NCBI GenBank assembly: GCA_048885185.1
Contig: JBHLQC010000049.1
Location: forward strand, 1 to 9,443
DNA: 9,443 nucleotides
From: Hermodarchaeum sp048885185
Lineage (GTDB): Archaea > Asgardarchaeota > Hermodarchaeia > Hermodarchaeales > Hermodarchaeaceae
Direction of reading: 5' to 3'
Of this stretch, positions 1 through 6,033 are shown piece by piece. How positions within the stretch are numbered: the first letter of the stretch is position 1; the number at the start of each line of letters is the position of its first letter. A program made the position numbers and the translations under genes. The notes beneath the pieces are model-generated. The model did not search any database, was not told the origin of the DNA, and was given only the letters and a program-made list of their open reading frames with translations.

Positions 1-782
1 AACGCGCTCACATGCCATGGAACTTCTTCTCCTAGTTCATCATGAATACGATGTGCAATTTGTGCTAAACATCGATTCGAATCATTGAACCCAGGAATTA
101 CTAATGTAGCAATTTCTATCCAAATACCCAAGTCACGTGCTAATTGAGCTGTACTCCACACATTTTCCGTATCAATTTTACATAACTTCTGTACCGCAGT
201 TCGGCAGCCCTTGATGTCAATGTTCATAGCATCTAATCCTGCTTCAGCTAATCGACGTAGCGTTGAAGCTGTCATGTAGCCATTGGACACGAATGTATTG
301 TACAATCCAGCGTTATGTGCAAGTGGCATAACATCAAGGGCGTATTCAAAAAAGACGGTTGTGGGTTCATTGAAAGAAAAGCTAGTCCCCTGGCAGTCGG
401 TTCGGTGAACTTCATCAATGAAATCTTGAGGTGAAAGATGGTTACACTGACTAGGATTTGCTTTACGTTTACTGATACTCCAGTTCTGACACCAGGGACA
501 GGCAAAATTGCATCCCCAGCTGCCTATAGTGAGTGCTCGAGATCCTGGATAAAAATGGAAGAGTGGTTTCTTTTCGATGGGATTAGCACTCATTGAACTG
601 ATGTCACCATAGGTAAGGACAACTAGCTTACCATCACGGTTTTTTCGAGCTCCACACACACCCCGGTTACCTGGAGCTATTGTGCATCGGCGTTCACACA
701 CGCCACAACGAACTTTTTTTGAAGCAAGTTGTTCATAATGCAAGGCAGGGCGCTGACAAGGATTTGGATTTTGTAGGTTCAT
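1..782 (-). CDS. amrS: AmmeMemoRadiSam-type radical SAM enzyme (AmrS-like), 3'-truncated by window edge
   Basis: Reading the minus strand from ATG at 782 gives 260 open codons that run off the left edge. The radical SAM signature CxxxCxxC is C91-C95-C98 (CNFACPWC), the three ligands of the SAM-binding [4Fe-4S] cluster. A second cysteine set lies near the N-terminus (C26, C29, C33, C43), as in PflA-like AmrS proteins. Other family-like blocks are FYPGSRALTIGSWG before the motif, FNEPTT (138-142), FVSNGYM (164-170), MNIDIKG (186-192) and PWHVSA at the edge. Family proteins are about 330-340 residues, so some 75-80 are missing. An in-frame TAA 12 nt upstream supports the start; I see no good Shine-Dalgarno. 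It is divergent from trmI. The AmrA and Memo-like AmrB partners are not in view. The physiological substrate is not something I can state from sequence. Confidence 0.88.
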   Translation of the reverse strand, partial: MNLQNPNPCQRPALHYEQLASKKVRCGVCERRCTIAPGNRGVCGARKNRDGKLVVLTYGDISSMSANPIEKKPLFHFYPGSRALTIGSWGCNFACPWCQNWSISKRKANPSQCNHLSPQDFIDEVHRTDCQGTSFSFNEPTTVFFEYALDVMPLAHNAGLYNTFVSNGYMTASTLRRLAEAGLDAMNIDIKGCRTAVQKLCKIDTENVWSTAQLARDLGIWIEIATLVIPGFNDSNRCLAQIAHRIHDELGEEVPWHVSA

Positions 783-889
783 TCTATTAGATTAGTCAAC
801 AAAAGAGAATTTGAGCCTTTGGGGTCCTCTTACTCGTCCTTTCTCTCGTGTACAGAAGGCTGAAAAAGGGCATTGAATAAAATCACTCT

Positions 890-894
890 GGTGA
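890..894 (+). promoter_or_regulatory. Shine-Dalgarno site of trmI
   Basis: GGTGA sits 7 nt before the ATG at 902 and matches the anti-SD of archaeal 16S rRNA. An A/T-rich stretch (GAATAAAAT, 875-883) lies just upstream, but it is too close to the start to act as the TATA box of a transcript that carries this site. I see no convincing promoter in the 119-nt gap between the divergent genes. Confidence 0.6.
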
Positions 895-901
895 AGGCGT
901 T

Positions 902-1693
902 ATGACCAAAATACAAGATGGCGACCAAGTTCTCTTCTTTTTGGATGCCCGGAGAAATTGGTTACGTCGAGTTGATGTTGGAACTTCTTTTCATCTCCAT
1001 CGAGGAATTCTACAATTTGATGATGTTATCGGTCAAGAGTATGGCAGTCTGATTGCAACGAGTTTAGGAGTAAAAGTTGCTGCATTGCCTCCACTACCTC
1101 GTGATCGTGCGGTGAAAATGGGGCGACAAACCAATATCGTGTACCCAAAGGATGCCGGATTAATTCTCTTGTTGGCTGGTATAGGGCCTGGTTCAGTGGT
1201 AGTAGAAGCAGGGACTGGGAGTGGCGCACTCGCCTCCTTGCTTGGATATCATGTTGCCCCTACGGGTCACGTCTTTTCATATGAAATTCGTGAAGATTTC
1301 GCCAAGACAGCAGCAAAGAATCTGAAAAAAGCTGGGCTCGAAGAACTTGTGACTATTAAGCAGCAGGATGTTCTTGAAGGCATTACGGAGACGAATGTTG
1401 ATGCCGTCGTGTTAGACCTTGCTGTGCCGTGGGAGGTCGTTCCCTTGGCTTATAATGTATTGAAAGGCGGTTGTGTCCTTGTCTCTTTTTCACCCACAAT
1501 TGAACAGACTCAAAAAACCGTTGACGCCCTATACGCCTCTCATTTCATTGAAATCGTTACTCGGGAGCTTATTGAAAGAGAAATTATGGTAAGAAAAGGG
1601 AAAACGCGTCCCGCAACTCGTATAATCGGTCATACAGGATATGTGACCTCAGCTCGCAAGGTCTATCCACCTAAATCAAATAAACCTGAATGA
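902..1693 (+). CDS. trmI: tRNA (adenine-N1)-methyltransferase, TrmI family
   Basis: This 263-residue protein is a class I SAM-dependent methyltransferase of the TrmI/Trm61 type, which forms 1-methyladenosine at position 57/58 of the tRNA T-arm. An N-terminal small beta domain (about 1-70) is followed by the family block RQTNIVYPKDAGLI (75-88). SAM-binding motif I is EAGTGSG (102-108), the acidic ribose-binding residue is in YEIR (E128), and D156 follows a later strand. The motif IV region reads DLAVPW (172-177), where many members have DLPEPW. The C-terminal RPATRIIGHTGYVTSARK block (236-253) is typical of the family. Length is normal. It starts with ATG behind a GGTGA site, is divergent from the radical SAM gene, and converges on the zinc-ribbon gene. 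The enzyme is expected to be cytoplasmic and tetrameric. Exact tRNA positions (57, 58 or both) cannot be read from sequence. Confidence 0.92.
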   Translation: MTKIQDGDQVLFFLDARRNWLRRVDVGTSFHLHRGILQFDDVIGQEYGSLIATSLGVKVAALPPLPRDRAVKMGRQTNIVYPKDAGLILLLAGIGPGSVVVEAGTGSGALASLLGYHVAPTGHVFSYEIREDFAKTAAKNLKKAGLEELVTIKQQDVLEGITETNVDAVVLDLAVPWEVVPLAYNVLKGGCVLVSFSPTIEQTQKTVDALYASHFIEIVTRELIEREIMVRKGKTRPATRIIGHTGYVTSARKVYPPKSNKPE

Positions 1694-1725
1694 GAGGGAC
1701 GTTTGCTTGGATCTCTACCCTCTCA
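1691..1725. terminator. Inverted repeat at the trmI 3' end, possible terminator hairpin
   Basis: TGAGAGGG (1691-1698) and CCCTCTCA (1718-1725) form a perfect 8-bp inverted repeat around a 19-nt loop. The left arm contains the trmI stop codon (TGA, 1691-1693). It lies in the 53-nt gap between convergent trmI and the zinc-ribbon gene. No oligo-T run follows on either strand, which weakens the terminator call; it could instead be a 3'-end processing or stability element. Confidence 0.4.
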
Positions 1726-1746
1726 GATAGGTTGAACTGAATGATC

Positions 1747-2217
1747 CTAATCTATCGAAGCCCCACAATTATGGCAAAACCGGGCTTCAGGAGCTGGAAC
1801 CGGTGAACCACAACTGGAACAAAACTTTGAGGAACCAGCAGGTACTGCGGCTTCTGGTGCTGCTTTGGCAGGGACAGCCGCAAGGATGGGATCAAGAAGC
1901 GAATTATTGACCAACCGTTCTCCATCACCATGTTCGGGGCATAGAATTCGAACTTTTGTCGATAATTTGCCTGCTTGCTGTCCGGTAATGTCAACCGGTT
2001 GCCCACACTTTCGACACAAAAGCACATGTTCTCGGATTATTCCACTAGCGTTATCATAAAGACTCAAAGGCATCCGATAAACGACTTCTGAAGTGTGTAC
2101 TGGGCAACGCATATACAGCTTAACGATATCTGTTTTCGGCTTACTTACACGCGTTATGATTCGTGGTCGACCACATCGTCGACAACTCATTTTCTCTTGA
2201 AATTCATCTAAGGACAT
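1747..2217 (-). CDS. Small protein with three zinc-ribbon-like cysteine modules, function unknown
   Basis: From ATG at 2217 the product is 156 residues. A GTG nine bases further out (2226) would add MTL. I prefer the ATG because GTGA (2226-2223) lies 5 nt upstream and can serve as its SD. Three metal-binding modules are visible. The first is C12-x2-C15 with CPVH (C38, H41). The second is C68-x2-C71 with CPEH (C93, H96), so modules one and two look like duplicates. The third is C133-x2-C136 with C148-x2-C151, a classic 'CxxCG ... FCxNCG' zinc ribbon as found at the ends of many archaeal proteins. An Ala/Pro-rich linker (about 113-130) joins modules two and three. No signal peptide or membrane segment is seen. 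Such proteins may bind nucleic acid or protein partners, but no specific role can be assigned. It converges on trmI and is divergent from the dehydratase gene. Confidence 0.8.
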   Translation of the reverse strand: MSLDEFQEKMSCRRCGRPRIITRVSKPKTDIVKLYMRCPVHTSEVVYRMPLSLYDNASGIIREHVLLCRKCGQPVDITGQQAGKLSTKVRILCPEHGDGERLVNNSLLDPILAAVPAKAAPEAAVPAGSSKFCSSCGSPVPAPEARFCHNCGASID

Positions 2218-2255
2218 GAGGGTCACGCTCTGGGTTCCATTATCGAAAAAGCATG

Positions 2256-2263
2256 CTTATAAA
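2256..2263 (-). promoter_or_regulatory. TATA-box-like element for the zinc-ribbon gene
   Basis: Read on the minus strand this is TTTATAAG, close to the archaeal TATA consensus. It lies about 40-46 nt upstream of the ATG at 2217, which would put a transcription start near 2235 and give a short leader. The TTATAA core is palindromic, so the same site could also be read toward the dehydratase gene on the plus strand, with a leader of about 65 nt. Confidence 0.5.
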
Positions 2264-2335
2264 CAATCGCACCATCCGCTAAACCTGAATTACTCGCTGA
2301 GAAATCGTTATCTAAGAACGTTTAATATTCCAGTT

Positions 2336-2344
2336 GAAGGAGAT
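2336..2344 (+). promoter_or_regulatory. Shine-Dalgarno site that fixes the dehydratase start
   Basis: GAAGGAGAT contains GGAG (2339-2342), 9 nt before the ATG at 2352. The longer open frame starting with TTG at 2334 would run through this site, so that upstream extension is unlikely to be coding. Confidence 0.7.
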
Positions 2345-2351
2345 TGATACT

Positions 2352-3359
2352 ATGGGTCAGACTACAAACCACTCGTTACCTCTTACACCAGCTATGATTA
2401 TGCAAGCTCGGAAACGGCTTGAGGGAGTTGCTTTGCATACTCCTCTTGAACCTTCACCAAACCTTTCTAGTATTAGTGGAGCGTCCGTATCTGTGAAATG
2501 GGAATGTCTCCAACGCACTGGAGTTTTCAAGCTTCGTGGTGCCTACAATAAAGCTGCTTCTCTCCCCCCGGAAACGGCTGGTCCCGGTGTCGTTACAGCC
2601 TCATCGGGTAATCATGGACTAGCAGTGGCTTATGCTGCCAAACAACTAGACTTTCCTGCGACTGTCGTTATTCCTGAAGAAGCTTCCCAGCTGAAAATGA
2701 ACAAAATCAAACAATATGGTGCGACCGTCCTTCAACATGGTGCTAACTATGATATTGCTGCAGCTCATAGTGTGGAATTCGCTAAAAAAACTGGAGCGAC
2801 CCTAATACACGCATATGCAGATCCTTTAGTCATAGCGGGACAGGGAACAGTGGGCTATGAAATTCTTGAGGATTGCCCAGAGACCAATGTGGTTGTGGTT
2901 CCCATTGGTGGCGGGGGATTGATTTCTGGCATCTCTTTTTGGGTTAACACGGTGAATCCCAACATTCGAATAGTTGGAGTACAAACCACCGCGACTCGTG
3001 CATTCTATGAAAATTTTAAAGCAAAACGGCTTTTTCACGTGCCAATAGAGCCAACCATTGCCGATGGGTTAGCTGGAAACACAGAACAAGTGAATCTAGA
3101 TTTTGGATTGCAGTATGTCGATGACGTTGTACTAGTAGAAGAATCCGGATTGCGCCAAGCGATTCGTTGGACCTTAGAAAACGAACGTCGTGTTCTTGAA
3201 CCCGCTGGTGTTGTTGGAATCGCGGCTCTTCTTGAGAAAAAAATTCAACTCGATACGGACGAAAACGTTGTAATTGTTGCCAGCGGAAGCAATATCGATA
3301 TCAATCTCTTACGCAGTATAATGCAAACTTCACTGAATGCAGAAGAGACTATCCACTAA
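2352..3359 (+). CDS. Threonine dehydratase / serine-threonine ammonia-lyase-like PLP enzyme, no ACT domain
   Basis: This 335-residue protein belongs to the fold type II (beta-family) PLP enzymes. The likely reaction is deamination of L-threonine to 2-oxobutanoate and ammonia, or of serine to pyruvate. The Schiff-base lysine is K60 in TGVFKLRGA. The substrate loop is SSGNHG (84-89), the phosphate-binding glycine loop is GGGGL (186-190), EPAG is at 283-286, and the residue pairing with the pyridine nitrogen is in SGSNID (311-316). The residue before FK is Val where the family usually has Ser. There is no C-terminal ACT regulatory domain, so feedback inhibition by isoleucine as in biosynthetic IlvA is unlikely. 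The length fits the catabolic threonine dehydratase or serine racemase subgroup, and a racemase or a specialised dehydratase cannot be excluded. The gene stands alone: divergent from the zinc-ribbon gene, and its stop is 4 nt from that of the convergent phosphoesterase gene. Confidence 0.85.
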   Translation: MGQTTNHSLPLTPAMIMQARKRLEGVALHTPLEPSPNLSSISGASVSVKWECLQRTGVFKLRGAYNKAASLPPETAGPGVVTASSGNHGLAVAYAAKQLDFPATVVIPEEASQLKMNKIKQYGATVLQHGANYDIAAAHSVEFAKKTGATLIHAYADPLVIAGQGTVGYEILEDCPETNVVVVPIGGGGLISGISFWVNTVNPNIRIVGVQTTATRAFYENFKAKRLFHVPIEPTIADGLAGNTEQVNLDFGLQYVDDVVLVEESGLRQAIRWTLENERRVLEPAGVVGIAALLEKKIQLDTDENVVIVASGSNIDINLLRSIMQTSLNAEETIH

Positions 3360-3363
3360 CTTC

Positions 3364-4137
3364 TCAAGTCTTAATCTCGCTCCACCAAGTAATGCCACGT
3401 TTACCCCATCGGTATTTACCTCGACGACGATGAGGTCCACCAATTAACTTCGTCGAGATTTCCACAGTTTTCTTATCGATTTTTATTATGTTATAATTCT
3501 GGCAAGGGCTTCCTCGTAATCGTGGACTGCCACTTGTCCCTGAATAAGATAGCACCATATTCTCAAGACGCCATACCCAGGGATAATGTCGGTGTCCACT
3601 TAGCACTAGGCTCACTCCTTTATGCATCAGTAATTCCAGCAGATCCCCTGCATCAACCATACTATCTCTCTCTCGACCAGAACGAGGTACCGGAACAAGA
3701 TGGTGGTGTAAAGTAAATATTTTCAATAGGTCCCCTTCGACCTTAGAAAACGCTTTATCAATAAATCCACGCCCATCCCTGCCCACATGTCCCGTGTTTA
3801 GGTCTGGTTCGGAGCTATCGACTGCCATTACAAAGACGCTTTCATCCTGATATTCTGCATACCTAGGGCCAAACAGTTCTTCAAATGTCAGATATCCCAC
3901 ATTAAACCCGTCATGATTTCCCATCGTTACGATTTGTGGGCAGTTCAAATTCTGCAACAAATCACGGGCTTCTATGAATTGTTCACGCACTGCATTCCAT
4001 GTCAAGTCACCGGCAACCACGACGAGATTTGGTTCGATTTTGTTTATTTCATCGATTGCTGCAACAACCATGTCACGCCGATAACCAGCTTCACCGACAT
4101 GAAGATCAGAAATTTGAACTATCGTATACTTCGACAT
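3364..4137 (-). CDS. Calcineurin-type metallophosphoesterase (CpdA/Icc-like)
   Basis: This 257-residue protein carries all the metal-binding blocks of the binuclear metallophosphoesterase superfamily in order: DLH (D11, H13), GDL (D44), GNHD (N74, H75), HHH (144-146) and GHRH (H182, H184). The arrangement resembles class III cyclic-nucleotide phosphodiesterases (CpdA/Icc) and related archaeal enzymes, but the substrate cannot be read from sequence. Candidates are cyclic nucleotides, other phosphodiesters, or small phosphoesters. There is no signal peptide or membrane segment, so a cytoplasmic location is expected. The last 25 residues are very basic and aromatic (RRRGKYRWGKR, then WW), which could bind nucleic acid or a polyanionic partner; that is inference. 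Translation starts at ATG 4137 behind GGAGATGAT. It converges on the dehydratase gene and is divergent from the SCP2-like gene. Confidence 0.88.
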   Translation of the reverse strand: MSKYTIVQISDLHVGEAGYRRDMVVAAIDEINKIEPNLVVVAGDLTWNAVREQFIEARDLLQNLNCPQIVTMGNHDGFNVGYLTFEELFGPRYAEYQDESVFVMAVDSSEPDLNTGHVGRDGRGFIDKAFSKVEGDLLKIFTLHHHLVPVPRSGRERDSMVDAGDLLELLMHKGVSLVLSGHRHYPWVWRLENMVLSYSGTSGSPRLRGSPCQNYNIIKIDKKTVEISTKLIGGPHRRRGKYRWGKRGITWWSEIKT

Positions 4138-4142
4138 TCGGT

Positions 4143-4151
4143 ATCATCTCC
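4143..4151 (-). promoter_or_regulatory. Shine-Dalgarno site of the metallophosphoesterase gene
   Basis: Read on the minus strand, GGAGATGAT differs at one base from the full archaeal SD GGAGGTGAT and ends 5 nt before the ATG at 4137. It is the strongest SD match in the window. Confidence 0.7.
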
Positions 4152-4179
4152 ACAATACAACTACTACCTTCATTAACTT

Positions 4180-4188
4180 AGTATTAAG
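4180..4188 (-). promoter_or_regulatory. Possible TATA box of the metallophosphoesterase gene
   Basis: On the minus strand this reads CTTAATACT, an imperfect TATA element centred about 47 nt upstream of the start codon. It would give a leader of about 22 nt that includes the SD site. The sequence match is weak, and the call rests mainly on spacing. Confidence 0.35.
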
Positions 4189-4224
4189 AAATTTGGATGA
4201 AAATTCTTTGAACGTCAAGACCAG

Positions 4225-4234
4225 ATATAAATTA
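4225..4234 (+). promoter_or_regulatory. TATA box of the SCP2-like gene
   Basis: ATATAAATTA lies about 50 nt upstream of the ATG at 4281. A start of transcription about 25 nt downstream would leave a leader of roughly 25 nt containing the GGTGA site. It is one of the clearest TATA boxes in the window. Confidence 0.6.
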
Positions 4235-4270
4235 ATACTCAATTATCATCACTTGTTATCAAAACACGTC

Positions 4271-4275
4271 GGTGA
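4271..4275 (+). promoter_or_regulatory. Shine-Dalgarno site that fixes the SCP2-like start
   Basis: GGTGA lies 5 nt before ATG 4281. The open frame can be extended to a GTG at 4272, but that GTG is part of this SD site, so the ATG is the better start. Confidence 0.6.
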
Positions 4276-4280
4276 AAAAA

Positions 4281-4688
4281 ATGGAATTTGGCACACCAGA
4301 TTGGCTAGAATCCTTTGTCAGTACTCTTAACAAAAATGAAGCATATGAAGACGCTGCTGCAACATGGGAAGGCGACTTCCTTTTTATCATATGGCCCAAC
4401 AAAGAAAAAGGAATTGACGATGAAGTTGTGATGTACATGGACCTTTGGCATGGAAAATGCCGTGGCTTTGAAATGCTACCCAACCGTGGTGCAAAGGAGA
4501 CAGCTTTCGTATATGAAGGTGAATATGCAAATTGGAAAGAAATCATTGAAGGTCGCTTGGATCCTATCAAAGCCTTACTGACACGTAGAATGAAATTAAT
4601 TGGTGACCGGGCCAAGGTTATGCGGGCAACCCGTGCCGCAAAAGAGCTAGTTCGGACCGCTCAGATGATTAAAACAGAATTTCCATAG
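4281..4688 (+). CDS. SCP2-like (sterol carrier protein 2 fold) small protein
   Basis: From ATG 4281 the product is 135 residues. The C-terminal half resembles the SCP2 sterol-transfer fold: an 'EGEYANWKEIIEGRLDPI' strand-helix segment (79-96), a basic helix, then KLIGDRAK (105-112), where SCP2 domains have 'l..G......', and a closing helix. The N-terminal half alternates short amphipathic strands (GDFLFIIWP, 31-39; DEVVMYMDLW, 47-56). No membrane segment or signal peptide is seen. SCP2 domains bind hydrophobic ligands such as lipids or acyl-CoAs; whether this one does is unknown. The gene has its own TATA box and SD. It sits upstream of the alcohol dehydrogenase gene, separated by 138 nt with a small hairpin and a second promoter-like sequence, so it is probably a separate transcript, although read-through is possible. 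Confidence 0.65.
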   Translation: MEFGTPDWLESFVSTLNKNEAYEDAAATWEGDFLFIIWPNKEKGIDDEVVMYMDLWHGKCRGFEMLPNRGAKETAFVYEGEYANWKEIIEGRLDPIKALLTRRMKLIGDRAKVMRATRAAKELVRTAQMIKTEFP

Positions 4689-4689
4689 T

Positions 4690-4706
4690 TACAATTCGGG
4701 ATTGTA
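4690..4706 (+). terminator. Short hairpin just after the SCP2-like gene, possible terminator
   Basis: TACAAT (4690-4695), a TCGGG loop and ATTGTA (4701-4706) form a perfect 6-bp stem directly after the stop codon at 4686-4688. A pyrimidine-rich stretch (about 4707-4735, including TTACTTTTCT) follows, as expected of archaeal 3' ends. The stem is A/T-rich and weak. Confidence 0.4.
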
Positions 4707-4770
4707 TTTCGTCCCCTATCCCTATTACTTTTCTATGTGAAACGCTTATTGGTTGCACGGTGAACTTGGA

Positions 4771-4783
4771 CAAAGGTTTAGCA
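4771..4783 (+). promoter_or_regulatory. BRE/TATA-like promoter element of the ADH-AOR operon
   Basis: CAAAGGTTTAGCA has an A-rich purine BRE-like half followed by TTTAG. It resembles the CCAAAAGGTTTATGC element before the 128-residue gene near 8843, and both lie about 50-52 nt upstream of a GTG start. The TATA half is imperfect, so the call is tentative. Confidence 0.4.
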
Positions 4784-4811
4784 GACGAGTTCATCGCCGA
4801 CTGAATAACTT

Positions 4812-4817
4812 GGAGGT
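4812..4817 (+). promoter_or_regulatory. Shine-Dalgarno site that supports the GTG start of the alcohol dehydrogenase
   Basis: GGAGGT lies 9 nt upstream of GTG 4827. It matches the anti-SD perfectly over six bases and makes the non-ATG start credible. Confidence 0.75.
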
Positions 4818-4826
4818 CGCTGCAAA

Positions 4827-5996
4827 GTGTGGTATTTTCGTTCTCCACGGGTTTTCGCTTTTGGTGAAGGTGCTTTAGATTATCTAAAAGAAGTTGAAGG
4901 AAATCGTGCTTTCGTTGTAACAGACAAAACAATTGTCAAACTGGGCTTCTTGGATTTGGTGATGGAGAAACTCAAAGAAAGCGGAAAAGAATTGGCAAGC
5001 TATGATGGGGTGACTCCTGAACCACCTGAAGAAGAGGTGTATGAGAGTCTAAAATTAGCTCAGAAGTTCAAGCCTGACCTTATCATAGGCTTGGGTGGCG
5101 GTTCGGTTATGGATGTGGCTAAAGTAACCCAAGTTCTATTCGAGCATCCTGATCTCCCAATGCTGGAAATTATGCCGCTAACACCAATTACTATTAAGAA
5201 AACGACTCTGATTGCCATCCCCACCACATCCGGAACGGGTTCTGATGCGACTGCATCTGCGGTCATTACGAACACTAAAGAAAATTACAAAATGGAACTC
5301 AACCACCCGGTTTTGATACCATATGTATCCATTTTGGATCCTCTGCTCACGAAATCCTTGCCTCCTAAGGTCATTGCCTCCTCCGGAATGGATGCGCTGG
5401 CTCAGGCAATTGATGCATACACAGTTCAATGGCGCAACGATTTCAGTAATGGTTTAGCCATCCATAGTACTCGTATGATTTTGGAATATCTTCCTCAGGT
5501 GTATGAAAATCCTGAGAATTCAGAGGCCCGTGAAAAACTCCATAATGCTGCAACTATTAGTGGGCTTGCATGGAGTAACTCCTTTCTCGGCATCACACAC
5601 TCATTTGGTCATGCCATGGGAGCTATCTTCAAAATACCCCATGGAATTACGGTCGGAATGGTTCTCCCCTATTCTATTGAATATGCAATGAAGACTCATG
5701 CAAATCTTTATGGAGAACTCGCACGCGCCATTGGAGTGGCTGAGCCAAGCGATGGTGACAAAGCCGCCACCATCAAGTTACGCGATAAGATTGTAAAGAT
5801 AATGAAGGAATTAGAGGTTCCACATAGTCTCAAAGAATATGGAATATCAAAGGCAAAATTCGATAAGAACTTCGATGATTTAGTTCGCCTTACATCAGAA
5901 TCCGCTGTGAATATCTTCAATTGCCGAGAACCCACCACCGAAGATATGAAACGCTTCTGGCATTACATGTTCGACGGGAAATCCATCGACTTCTAA
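4827..5996 (+). CDS. Iron-type (group III) alcohol dehydrogenase
   Basis: This 389-residue protein has the two-domain build of the Fe-ADH family, which interconverts alcohols and aldehydes or ketones with NAD(P)H. The dinucleotide-binding half has GGGSVMD (90-96) and PTTSGTGSD (132-140). The metal-binding half has GMDALAQAIDAY (187-198) and the stretch THSFGHAMGAIFKIPHG (257-273). By comparison with FucO the metal ligands should be D189, residue 193, H262 and H272. Residue 193 is Gln (codon CAG, 5403-5405), where most members have His. This could change the metal used or occur naturally in a subgroup. GTG start with a strong SD. The stop is 37 nt before the AOR start, with no promoter between, so the two are probably one transcript. 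Together they suggest alcohol-aldehyde-acid interconversion. The substrate chain length is unknown. Confidence 0.92.
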   Translation: MWYFRSPRVFAFGEGALDYLKEVEGNRAFVVTDKTIVKLGFLDLVMEKLKESGKELASYDGVTPEPPEEEVYESLKLAQKFKPDLIIGLGGGSVMDVAKVTQVLFEHPDLPMLEIMPLTPITIKKTTLIAIPTTSGTGSDATASAVITNTKENYKMELNHPVLIPYVSILDPLLTKSLPPKVIASSGMDALAQAIDAYTVQWRNDFSNGLAIHSTRMILEYLPQVYENPENSEAREKLHNAATISGLAWSNSFLGITHSFGHAMGAIFKIPHGITVGMVLPYSIEYAMKTHANLYGELARAIGVAEPSDGDKAATIKLRDKIVKIMKELEVPHSLKEYGISKAKFDKNFDDLVRLTSESAVNIFNCREPTTEDMKRFWHYMFDGKSIDF

Positions 5997-6021
5997 ATCA
6001 CCTGAATGGATTCTTCTTCTT

Positions 6022-6026
6022 GAGGT
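6022..6026 (+). promoter_or_regulatory. Shine-Dalgarno site that fixes the AOR start
   Basis: GAGGT lies 7 nt before ATG 6034 but only 1 nt before ATG 6028, so initiation at the second ATG is favoured. Confidence 0.65.
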
Positions 6027-6033
6027 TATGATT

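Noticed and set aside
272..505. 77-residue minus-strand frame inside the radical SAM gene.
   Set aside because: It lies in another frame of the conserved amrS coding sequence and has no recognisable feature.
1724..1756. Second short inverted repeat (GATAG / CTATC) beside the trmI 3' end.
   Set aside because: Only five base pairs around a long loop, well within chance.
2334..2351. N-terminal extension of the dehydratase from TTG 2334.
   Set aside because: The extension is made of the SD sequence GAAGGAGAT; ATG 2352 has correct spacing from it.
4259..4615. 118-residue minus-strand frame opposite the SCP2-like gene.
   Set aside because: It has no SD or promoter, a Ser/Pro-rich composition typical of an antisense shadow, and the plus-strand frame has clear start signals.
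4760..4804. A 14-codon frame (GTG to TGA) just upstream of the alcohol dehydrogenase, a possible leader peptide.
   Set aside because: It overlaps the proposed promoter element, would lie upstream of the expected transcription start, and has no regulatory codons or SD.
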